Source: Actinomycetota bacterium (GTDB lineage: Bacteria; Actinomycetota; Thermoleophilia; Solirubrobacterales; 70-9). Taken from it: a stretch of 5,650 bases of DNA. The stretch is from the NCBI GenBank assembly GCA_005884305.1, contig VAYL01000206.1:1-5650 (forward strand), written 5' to 3'. This document shows, piece by piece, positions 1-4,804 of this stretch (positions are counted from its first letter, which is position 1; each line of letters starts with the position of its first letter). The notes beneath the pieces were generated by a model. That model saw nothing but the letters and a program-made list of their open reading frames with translations, had not been told where the DNA came from and did not search any database. A program made the position numbers and the translations under genes.

Positions 1-462
1 GAGTCCCAGGCCCGCCGCGATCGGGAGGTTGCCGCCGACGATGCCATAGCCGCCCATGAAGCGGCGCTCGGGGTCGAAGATGTGCATCGACCCGCCGCGG
101 CCGCGCGAGCAGCCGTCCTCGCGGCCGAAGAGCTCGGCCATCACGTTCTTCGGGTCGGTGCCGCGGGCGATCGCGTGACCGTGGGTGCGGTAAGTGCCGA
201 TCAGGTAGTCGTCGGGCCGCATCACCGACGTCGTGCCGACGATCGTCGCCTCCTCCCCGATCGCCAGGTGCAGGAAGCCGCCGGCCTTCGCCTGCTGGTA
301 TTGGCGGCCCGCCTCCTCCTCGAAGCGGCGAATGAGCGCCATGGTCTCGAGCAGCTCGCGGCAGGTGTCCGCGTCGGGAAGCGGGTGCGCGGCCGTTCCC
401 TTGCCGTCGCCGGCCGCCGTCACGGTCGGCCCCTGAGCTACCTCCGCTTCACTCTTGGCCAC
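1..462 (-). CDS. pdhA: Pyruvate dehydrogenase E1 component, alpha subunit (3' end outside window)
   Basis: This is the N-terminal 154 residues of a thiamine-diphosphate-dependent 2-oxoacid dehydrogenase E1 alpha subunit. The subunit decarboxylates pyruvate and passes the acetyl group to lipoyl-E2 in the cytoplasm. Visible family blocks are MALIRRFEEE (41-50), FLHLAIGEEA (63-72), the GTYRTHGHA block (89-97), GRGGSMHIFD (121-130) and GGYGIVGGNLPIAAGLG (137-153). The GDG motif that binds the cofactor lies beyond the window. The GTG at 462 is chosen because it leaves about 40 residues before the first conserved block, and it lies 6 bp after the stop of the disrupted HCCA isomerase. No Shine-Dalgarno sequence is clear, but a TATCGT hexamer lies 8 nt upstream. 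The GRGGSMHIFD style fits PDH or acetoin dehydrogenase better than branched-chain E1. E1 beta and E2 would be expected beyond position 1. Family assignment is firm; substrate is less so. Confidence 0.9.
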   Translation of the reverse strand, partial: MAKSEAEVAQGPTVTAAGDGKGTAAHPLPDADTCRELLETMALIRRFEEEAGRQYQQAKAGGFLHLAIGEEATIVGTTSVMRPDDYLIGTYRTHGHAIARGTDPKNVMAELFGREDGCSRGRGGSMHIFDPERRFMGGYGIVGGNLPIAAGLGL

Positions 463-470
463 CGCCGCTC

Positions 471-476
471 ACGATA
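471..476 (-). promoter_or_regulatory. Possible -10 element (TATCGT) for pdhA
   Basis: TATCGT matches the actinobacterial -10 consensus TANNNT and ends 8 nt before the pdhA GTG start. It overlaps the final codons of the upstream gene (Leu-Ser-stop). No -35 box is recognisable. The same hexamer, with the same flanking C and G, lies before the peroxiredoxin start. It could drive a nearly leaderless pdhA transcript. It is a short motif and could be chance. Confidence 0.35.
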
Positions 477-957
477 GCCGCTGTCTTTGCGCGGCAGCGG
501 CGACCGCCTCCTCCAGCCGGTCGTCCCCCCAGAACACCTCGCCGTCGACGACGACGCTCGGCACACCCTTCACGCCCAGGTCGCCGGCGCGATCCGTCGC
601 CTCGCGCAGGGCCGCCTTCACCGCGTCGCGCTGCGCCGCCGCGAGCAGCGCCCGGGGATGGATCTCGGCCGCGGCCGCGGCCAGCAACACATTGTCGGTC
701 TCGCCCAGATCGCGTCCCGCCGCGAACGCCTGCCGGAACGCGGCAAGCGAGAACGAGATCGTCCGCCCGATCTCCTTCGCATAGGTCGCGGCGCGCATCG
801 CGAAGAGCCCGTTCGGCGGCCACGGGTCGGGCCAGCGGAACGGCGGGAGCCCGTAATCCGCGCCCCGGCGCTCGCACTCGGCAATCCCGCTCTCACGGCC
901 GGGACCGAGGCCCCAGGAGGAGCGATCGAAACGCTTGAACAGCCCCCCGAGCAGGAT

Positions 958-974
958 CGGCTGCCATTCGGGCG
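958..974. repeat. 17-bp direct repeat, copy 1 (rearrangement breakpoint)
   Basis: On the minus strand this reads CGCCCGAATGGCAGCCG, coding for PEWQP of the HCCA isomerase. It is identical to 1342-1358 and the spacing is exactly 384 bp. Flanking bases differ at both ends (957/1341 and 975/1359). This copy joins the truncated N-terminus (ending ERV) to the only isomerase C-terminus in the window. Confidence 0.9.
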
Positions 975-1051
975 ACCCGCTCGGCCGCGAGGTACGCATA
1001 GGGGGAGCCGAGGTCGTAGTAGAAGACAGCTCGATCGGAGTTCTCGCTCAC
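974..1051 (-). repeat. Diverged repeat of the HCCA isomerase N-terminus, copy B
   Basis: This encodes VSE-NSD-RAVFYYDLGSPYAYLAAERV and pairs with 1390-1458 (copy A). Over the 17-residue FYYDLGSPYAYLAAERV core the proteins are identical. The DNA differs at 5 of 51 positions, all third-codon changes (for example GGC TCC CCC here against GGA TCG CCG in copy A). Copy B has three extra codons (Asn-Ser-Asp). The silent divergence argues against a very recent exact duplication. Confidence 0.85.
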
Positions 1052-1458
1052 CGCGCCTCCGGGTACGAGATGAACTCGAGGAGCGAGCCGTCGGGATCGC
1101 GAAAGTAGACGCTCGTGCCGTTGCCGCGGGCGCCGAACCGCTTGACCGGTCCGGTCTCGATCTCGATGCCATGACTTTCGAGATGCCGGGCGGCCTCCTC
1201 CGCGGTCCCGGCCCACACGAAGCAAAGGTCGGAACCTCCGGGCGCGACCGGGATCCGCGCGAGCTCGGTCGCGGATTCGCCCGGGCCGTGGACGTTGAGC
1301 TGGGTAGTGGCGAACCGGTAGGCGTACCGGCCCGAGGGCAGCGGCTGCCATTCGGGCGCCTGGACTCCGGCCTCGGCGAACAGCCCGTTGACCCGCTCGG
1401 CCGCGAGATACGCATACGGCGATCCGAGGTCGTAGTAAAAGATCGCCCGCTCGCTCAC
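1048..1458 (-). CDS. Chimeric ORF: HCCA isomerase N-terminus fused to a VOC (glyoxalase-like) C-terminus
   Basis: The 136-residue reading frame has two unrelated parts. Residues 1-39 are an HCCA isomerase/DsbA-family N-terminus, including FYYDLGSPYAYLAAERV and ending PEWQP. Residues 40-136 are the C-terminal two-thirds of a vicinal-oxygen-chelate protein: YRFATTQLNVHG (47-58), GGSDLCFVWAG (74-84), HLESHGIEIETGPVKRFGA (92-110) and SVYFRDPDGSLLEFISY (116-132). In VOC metalloenzymes His57 and Glu128 would be metal ligands; the first-strand His that supplies the other ligand is absent, so VOC catalysis is doubtful. The switch is exactly at the end of a 17-bp repeat (1342-1358). The GTG at 1458 overlaps the peroxiredoxin stop as GTGA and has GGAG 5 nt upstream, so the frame is probably translated. 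It may be a non-functional by-product of rearrangement or an assembly chimera rather than a designed fusion. Confidence 0.75.
   Translation of the reverse strand: MSERAIFYYDLGSPYAYLAAERVNGLFAEAGVQAPEWQPLPSGRYAYRFATTQLNVHGPGESATELARIPVAPGGSDLCFVWAGTAEEAARHLESHGIEIETGPVKRFGARGNGTSVYFRDPDGSLLEFISYPEAR
1056..1060 (-). promoter_or_regulatory. Shine-Dalgarno GGAGG before the GTG at 1051
   Basis: GGAGG lies 4 nt before the GTG at 1051. That GTG overlaps the TGA of the VOC reading frame as GTGA. This supports 1051 as the real start of isomerase copy B and indicates coupled translation with the VOC frame. Confidence 0.6.
1342..1358. repeat. 17-bp direct repeat, copy 2 (rearrangement breakpoint)
   Basis: Identical to 958-974. 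Upstream of it on the minus strand the isomerase N-terminus is continuous through ERVNGLFAEAGVQAPEWQP. Immediately after it, the reading frame becomes VOC-like without any shift. Recombination between the two copies would delete 384 bp and restore a 201-residue isomerase. Confidence 0.9.
1390..1458 (-). repeat. Diverged repeat of the HCCA isomerase N-terminus, copy A
   Basis: This encodes the first 23 residues of the chimeric frame and pairs with 974-1051. After this point copy A keeps a further 31 nt (1359-1389) before the 17-bp repeat. With the alignment at the shared C, copy B lacks 32 nt here. Copy A is therefore the complete version of the N-terminus. Confidence 0.85.
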
Positions 1459-2021
1459 GGCGACTCCATCCAGGCCACCACGTCCGCCGCGTTCCGATCG
1501 GGCGGGAAGACGGGATAGAAGACCTTGGCGACGCGCCCGCCTCGGGCGATCAGCGTCAGGCGGCGGTACAGGCGCATCCCGGCAACCTCGAATGTCGGGA
1601 GCCGCAGGGAGCCGGCCAGCTCGAGCTCCGGGTCGCTCAGGATCGGATACGGGAGCCCGACCCGCTGCGCGAACTCCATCTGGTCCGGAAGCGACTGGGC
1701 GCTCAACCCGAGCACGTCGGCGCCGAGCGCGCGGAGCTCGCCGAAGTGGTCCCTGAACGCGCACGATTGCGGGGTGCAGCCGCGCGCGCCCGGGATCTCG
1801 TCCCACCCCTCCGGCAGGGACTCACCAGGCCGGCCCGTGCGTGGATACAGGTAGAGCACGAGGGTGCCCGCGGAAGCGGCCGCCAGGTCGATGTCGGCTC
1901 CGGACGTCGAGGGCAGCGCAAGGGCCGGAAGCGTCATCCCCTCGAGATGACCGGCCGCGCCGTCGTCGACCGGCACCGGGAGGTCGGCAGGGAGGACGTA
2001 GGGATTTGGCGCGTCGCTCAC
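1455..2021 (-). CDS. BCP-like peroxiredoxin (AhpC/TSA family)
   Basis: This 188-residue cytoplasmic protein belongs to the thioredoxin-fold peroxiredoxins, which reduce hydroperoxides through a reactive cysteine. The core runs from LVLYLYPRTG (54-63) through GCTPQSCAFRDHFGELR (81-97) to the later TLIARGGRVAKVFYPVFPPD segment. Cys82 aligns with the peroxidatic Cys and Cys87 with the resolving Cys of atypical 2-Cys BCP enzymes, which share this i/i+5 spacing. Two oddities are visible: about 14 extra residues sit between the YLYP strand (Pro60) and the cysteine loop, and the loop reads GARGC where the usual motif is TPGC, so the catalytic-loop Thr is Ala79. I recall similar GARGCTPQSC proteins as a recognisable subgroup, so this is probably not decay. 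The GTG at 2021 gives a short hydrophilic leader. No SD is seen, but TATCGT lies 6 nt upstream. It overlaps the next frame by GTGA. Confidence 0.87.
   Translation of the reverse strand: MSDAPNPYVLPADLPVPVDDGAAGHLEGMTLPALALPSTSGADIDLAAASAGTLVLYLYPRTGRPGESLPEGWDEIPGARGCTPQSCAFRDHFGELRALGADVLGLSAQSLPDQMEFAQRVGLPYPILSDPELELAGSLRLPTFEVAGMRLYRRLTLIARGGRVAKVFYPVFPPDRNAADVVAWMESP
1464..1467 (-). promoter_or_regulatory. Shine-Dalgarno GGAG before the GTG at 1458
   Basis: GGAG, within the peroxiredoxin Met-Glu-Ser-Pro end, lies 5 nt before the GTG at 1458. It supports that start and translational coupling across the GTGA overlap. Confidence 0.55.
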
Positions 2022-2027
2022 ACGACC

Positions 2028-2033
2028 ACGATA
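2028..2033 (-). promoter_or_regulatory. Possible -10 element (TATCGT), leaderless peroxiredoxin promoter
   Basis: TATCGT ends exactly 6 nt before the peroxiredoxin GTG. A -10 box there would place the transcription start on or next to the G of the start codon, which would explain the missing SD. No -35 box like TTGACA is seen at 16-18 bp upstream, which is common for actinobacterial TANNNT promoters. Confidence 0.45.
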
Positions 2034-2067
2034 GGCGCCTGGGCTGTGGCGCCGCGGCGAGCCGCGA

Positions 2068-2073
2068 TAGGGT
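2068..2073 (+). promoter_or_regulatory. Possible -10 element (TAGGGT) for the lipoprotein gene
   Basis: TAGGGT matches TANNNT and ends 8 nt before the GTG at 2082. It faces away from the peroxiredoxin element, so the 60-bp gap would be a divergent promoter region. The AGGG inside it could instead act as a weak SD at about 9 nt from the GTG. Confidence 0.35.
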
Positions 2074-2081
2074 GCCGCGCG

Positions 2082-2414
2082 GTGTCGCGGGGATTCACAG
2101 TACGGGCGGGAGTCGCTGTCGCCCTGGTCGCGATCGTGGCGTTCGCGGCCGCCGGGTGCGGCACGAAGACGCTCGATCAGTCCGACGAGGTCAACCTCGT
2201 CAACAAGCAGCTCTCGAGCCAGAAGCTCGATGCGAAGTCCGTAGATTGCCCGAGCGACGTCGAGGCGACGGAGGGCGACACGTTCAAGTGCGACGTGACG
2301 CTCACAAACGGCAACACCGGGACCTACACGATCAAGATCACCAATGTGAGCGGCGACAACGCATCGCTGCAGATCGTCGACGCCACGAGCACCGGCAAGA
2401 GCTCAAGCAAGTAG
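2082..2414 (+). CDS. Secreted DUF4333-like lipoprotein
   Basis: This 110-residue protein begins with an Arg-containing n-region (VSRGFTVRAG), a hydrophobic stretch at about 10-22 and a lipobox-like AAGC ending at Cys25, so it should be lipidated and anchored on the outer face of the membrane. The mature part has a short linker (TKTLDQSDEVNLVNKQL) and then CPSDVEATEGDTFKCDVTLTNG from Cys56 to Cys70. This two-cysteine pattern followed by a beta-rich TYTIKITNV strand resembles the DUF4333 domain of actinobacterial lipoproteins, whose function is unknown; the cysteines probably pair. The C-terminus is Ser/Lys-rich. The GTG at 2082 gives a compact signal peptide; an in-frame GTG at 2046 would add 12 residues containing a stray Cys and seems less likely. 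It is the only plus-strand gene, divergent from the peroxiredoxin and convergent with lpdA. Confidence 0.8.
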   Translation: MSRGFTVRAGVAVALVAIVAFAAAGCGTKTLDQSDEVNLVNKQLSSQKLDAKSVDCPSDVEATEGDTFKCDVTLTNGNTGTYTIKITNVSGDNASLQIVDATSTGKSSSK

Positions 2415-2424
2415 CTGGGGCCCT

Positions 2425-3792
2425 TTACGCGTGGATGGCCCAGCCGTCCACCGCGCGTGCGGCGTCCAGAATCGCCTCCGACATCGTCGGATGCGGATGG
2501 ACGATGCGGGCGAGCTCCTGGTAGCCGCCCTCCAGGGCCATCGTGTTGACGAGCTCCGGGATCATGTCGCAGGCGCGGTTGCCCACCACGTGGGCGCCGA
2601 GGATCTCGCCGAACTCGGAGTCGACGACCAGCTTCACCAGCCCGTCGCGGTCGTCATAGACGGCCGCCGCCCCCTCGCCGCCCAGCTTCTGGCGGCCGAT
2701 CTTGACGTCGTGGCCGGCCTCCTTGGCCTGCGCCTCGGTGATCCCGACGCTCGCCACCTGGGGCTCGCAGAACGTGGCGCCCGCGACGAGGTTCTCATCG
2801 ACCGGGTGGGTCTCGACGCCGGCCGCATGCTCGACCGCAACGACGCCCTCCTCGGATGCCTTGTGGGCGAGCGCCTTGCGCCCGACCAGGTCCCCGATCG
2901 CGTAGACCTTCGGGTTGGAGGTCTGCTGGTACTCGTTGATCTCGACCTTGCCGCGGTCGCTGGTCGCGACGCCCGCTGTCTCCAGGTTGAGCGGATCGGT
3001 GTCCGGCGCCCGGCCGCCCGCGATGCACAGGTAGTCGACCTCGGTCTCCGTGTCGCCGTATTTGACCTTCACCGAGCTCTTCCCGGCGCTGACCAATTCA
3101 ACGGGCGTGCCGGTGGAGATCGTGATGCCCTGCTTCTTGAAGGTTCGCTCGACGACCCTGGCCATGTCCTTGTCCTCGGCCGGGAGGATCTGGTCGAGCA
3201 TCTCGATCAGCGTGACCTCGGTGCCGAAGCGGGCGTAAGCCGAGGCGATCTCCGCGCCCGATGCGCCCGCTCCCACCACTGCCAGCCGCTTCGGCTGCTC
3301 GGGCAGGGACCAGGCGCCCCACGTGTCGACGACGCGATCCGAGAACTCCACTCCGGGAATTGCGAGGGCGATCGAGCCCGTCGCGAGGACGACCGTGCCG
3401 GCCTCGTACGTAGCGTCTCCCACGGCGACGTCCCCCGTCTCGGTCAGGGAGCCCTCGCCCTCGATCGTCGTGACCTTGTTCTTGTCCCAGAGCATCTTGA
3501 CGCCGCTCGAGAGCGCGCTCGAGACGTCGGCTCGGCGCTCGCCCAGCGCCTTCCAGTCGACTTTGACGTCGTTCGCGACCACGCCGAGGCCGGCGCCATT
3601 GGCCGCATGGTCGTAGACCTCCGCGCTGTGCAGGATCGTCTTCGCCGGGATGCAGGCGTAGTTCAGGCACCGCCCGCCCGGCTTGTCGCGCTCGACGACG
3701 GCCGTCTTCTTTCCCAGCTGTGCGGCCCTGATCGCCGCCACGTAACCGCCCGGCCCGCCGCCGATAACGATCACGTCGTAGGAATCAGCCAT
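2425..3792 (-). CDS. lpdA: Dihydrolipoamide dehydrogenase (E3 component)
   Basis: This FAD-dependent disulfide oxidoreductase of 455 residues reoxidises dihydrolipoyl groups of 2-oxoacid dehydrogenases (and of glycine cleavage) with NAD+. The FAD dinucleotide-binding GGGPGGY is at 11-17. The redox-active disulfide is Cys42/Cys47 in GGRCLNYACIPAK, ATGS is at 137-140, and the NAD-binding GAGASGAE is at 174-181 with Glu197 at the end of the second strand, favouring NAD over NADP. The second FAD motif YAIGD is at 297-301, and the dimer-interface catalytic HPHPTMSE is at 432-439, with His434 and Glu439 as the catalytic pair. Length and all motifs are normal, so the enzyme should be active. The redox motif is a variant of the common CLNxGCIPSK. 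The ATG at 3792 begins just before the FAD motif; no SD is clear. It lies 40 bp after the acetyltransferase and could serve the PDH whose E1 alpha lies about 2 kb away. Confidence 0.95.
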   Translation of the reverse strand: MADSYDVIVIGGGPGGYVAAIRAAQLGKKTAVVERDKPGGRCLNYACIPAKTILHSAEVYDHAANGAGLGVVANDVKVDWKALGERRADVSSALSSGVKMLWDKNKVTTIEGEGSLTETGDVAVGDATYEAGTVVLATGSIALAIPGVEFSDRVVDTWGAWSLPEQPKRLAVVGAGASGAEIASAYARFGTEVTLIEMLDQILPAEDKDMARVVERTFKKQGITISTGTPVELVSAGKSSVKVKYGDTETEVDYLCIAGGRAPDTDPLNLETAGVATSDRGKVEINEYQQTSNPKVYAIGDLVGRKALAHKASEEGVVAVEHAAGVETHPVDENLVAGATFCEPQVASVGITEAQAKEAGHDVKIGRQKLGGEGAAAVYDDRDGLVKLVVDSEFGEILGAHVVGNRACDMIPELVNTMALEGGYQELARIVHPHPTMSEAILDAARAVDGWAIHA

Positions 3793-3800
3793 CGGGCGCG

Positions 3801-3806
3801 ACTCTA
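3801..3806 (-). promoter_or_regulatory. Possible -10 element (TAGAGT) for lpdA
   Basis: TAGAGT fits TANNNT and ends 8 nt before the lpdA ATG, inside the 40-bp gap after the acetyltransferase stop. No SD precedes the ATG. An ATGACA that resembles a -35 box is 24 bp upstream, too far for normal spacing. It may give lpdA its own near-leaderless transcript. Confidence 0.4.
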
Positions 3807-3832
3807 AAGGACGGCGACCGGCTGGCGCGATG

Positions 3833-4324
3833 TCATCTCAGGTCGAGCACCATCTCCAGATAGAAGGGCGCAAACCCCTCACGCTCGTAGAACCGCCGGG
3901 CGCCGGCGTTCGTGTGCGCGAGGCCGACGGCGATCGAGGTGGCGCCGCGCTCGAGGGCCCAGTCCCTGCTCGCCTGCATCAAGGTCGCGCCGACTCCGCT
4001 TCCCCGCTCCTCGCGAAGGACCGACAGCGTCTCGATCTCGGCGACCACATCACCGAGATCCCAGGTCGCGGCCCCCGGCCCGGCGGTGACCATCGCGTAG
4101 CCGACCGCTCGGTCACCGCGCTCGGCGAGGAGGAGCACCGCCTCGCCATCGCCCTCGAGCCAACCCTTGTACTGGCCGCGCCGCTGTCGCCAGGTGTCCT
4201 CGAACGGGCGCACGTCCGCTACGCCCTCAGCGATTCCTCGATGGTGGTCGTAGAGCGCCCGCCAGAGCGGCTGGACGTCGTCGATCCGATCCGCCCCGGC
4301 CTCAACGATGCGGACGTCGCTCAC
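3833..4324 (-). CDS. GNAT-family N-acetyltransferase
   Basis: This 163-residue cytoplasmic protein has the GCN5-related acetyltransferase fold, which transfers an acetyl group from acetyl-CoA to an amine. Motif A is visible as the strand EIETLSVL (96-103) followed by the pyrophosphate-binding REERGSGVGATLM (104-116; R107-x-x-G-x-G112). Motif B is LAHTNAGARRFYEREGF (135-151), with Asn139 and Tyr146 in the usual places. The N-terminal half, with PLWRALYDHHRGI at 19-31, resembles small-molecule or amino-acid acetyltransferases more than ribosomal-protein ones, but the substrate cannot be read from sequence. The GTG at 4324 follows the cupin stop by 3 bp, so the two are probably co-transcribed. 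No SD or TANNNT is clear for this start. Confidence 0.88.
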   Translation of the reverse strand: MSDVRIVEAGADRIDDVQPLWRALYDHHRGIAEGVADVRPFEDTWRQRRGQYKGWLEGDGEAVLLLAERGDRAVGYAMVTAGPGAATWDLGDVVAEIETLSVLREERGSGVGATLMQASRDWALERGATSIAVGLAHTNAGARRFYEREGFAPFYLEMVLDLR

Positions 4325-4327
4325 GCG

Positions 4328-4792
4328 TTAGGTCTCGCCGTCCCAGTAGTCCACGTCGCTCGCGCGCCTGACCATCACGTTGTCGCGCCTGCCCTCGGTG
4401 AAGACACCGATCTTGTCGCTGTCCGGATAGACGGCGACGGCGGGCAGATTGGCGGTCGAGACAATGAGCATCTTCACGTTGTCCGAACCGCGATTGGTGA
4501 GCTTGTGCGCTCCGTCCGGTCCGGCGGGAAAGCAGACGAGGTCGCCGGCGCCGAGCTCCTCCTCGCCGTCCGGGTGGCGCACGGTCAGCGTTCCCTCGAG
4601 TACCAGCAGCCATTCCTCGTCGGACTCGTAGTGGTACGGGCAGTTGCTGTTGCCCGGCGCGAGCTCGTACAGCGTCCCGGCCATCGTCTTGCCGTCGATC
4701 GCCGGGGCGATCCTCACGTAGCCGGAGCTGTAGCCCTCGGGGTCGTCCTCGTCGTGCTCGAGCTCGGCCCGGAAGATGTTGACTCGCTTCAT
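4328..4792 (-). CDS. Single-domain cupin protein
   Basis: This 154-residue protein carries one cupin beta-barrel. Motif 1 is at 47-67 (G47, PYHYE with His54, Glu60, then LVLEG to Gly67) and fits the E-x6-G spacing, but the second His of the usual HxH is Glu56. Motif 2 is at 83-100: GDLVCFPAGPDGAHKLTN, with the PxG turn, His96 and Asn100. His54, perhaps Glu56, Glu60 and His96 could bind a divalent metal. The pattern resembles small cupins of unknown function and sugar-binding cupins; it may be an isomerase, dioxygenase-like enzyme or sensor. About 45 acidic residue-rich positions precede the barrel and about 45 residues follow it, ending VDYWDGET. The ATG at 4792 lies 9 bp after the membrane-protein stop. 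GGGGG immediately upstream may act as a poorly spaced SD, or the start may be leaderless (see TAGTCT). Confidence 0.85.
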   Translation of the reverse strand: MKRVNIFRAELEHDEDDPEGYSSGYVRIAPAIDGKTMAGTLYELAPGNSNCPYHYESDEEWLLVLEGTLTVRHPDGEEELGAGDLVCFPAGPDGAHKLTNRGSDNVKMLIVSTANLPAVAVYPDSDKIGVFTEGRRDNVMVRRASDVDYWDGET

Positions 4793-4798
4793 GCCCCC

Positions 4799-4804
4799 AG
4801 ACTA
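4799..4804 (-). promoter_or_regulatory. Possible -10 element (TAGTCT) for the cupin gene
   Basis: TAGTCT fits TANNNT and ends exactly 6 nt before the cupin ATG. Its TAG is also the stop codon of the membrane protein, so part of the match is forced by coding. No -35 box is seen. Confidence 0.3.

Larger units (their letters stand above)
469..1051 (-). pseudogene. 2-hydroxychromene-2-carboxylate isomerase / DsbA-family protein, frameshifted
   Basis: Kappa-GST-like HCCA isomerases are glutathione-dependent enzymes known from naphthalene-type aromatic degradation; in actinobacteria the family is broad and the substrate is usually unknown. A GTG at 1051, preceded by GGAGG at 4-nt spacing, begins a good N-terminus: FYYDLGSPYAYLAAERV contains the family Ser-Pro-Tyr motif, whose Ser contacts glutathione. 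After ERV (about 974) the frame changes. The rest of the protein, from PEWQPILLGGLFKRF to the stop at 469, reads in another frame and includes the GVPSVVVDGEVFWGDDRLEE block with the cis-Pro expected near the C-terminus. Compared with the N-terminus at 1390-1458, 32 nt are missing at the switch, which is not a multiple of three. Translation from 1051 would stop after 52 residues, at 893. An ATG at 999 could start the C-terminal frame but would lack the glutathione site. See the 17-bp repeat: this C-terminus joins in frame to the upstream N-terminus. Confidence 0.8.

Noticed and set aside
958..1358. Transposon insertion with a 17-bp target duplication
   Set aside because: The segment between the repeats has no terminal inverted repeats and no transposase; it is made of parts of ordinary metabolic genes.
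487..1518. Long plus-strand open frame of 343 codons opposite the isomerase/VOC region
   Set aside because: It is Arg-rich with no recognisable motif and lies antisense to frames that match known families; typical of high-GC shadow frames.
2415..2424. Possible bidirectional terminator between the lipoprotein and lpdA (GGGGCCC followed by TTT)
   Set aside because: Only 10 bp separate the stops, and there is no stem with a loop long enough to form a hairpin.
2431..3807. Plus-strand open frame of 458 codons opposite lpdA
   Set aside because: The minus strand encodes a full Lpd with every motif; the antisense frame is low-complexity Arg/Asp/Leu-rich sequence without a domain.
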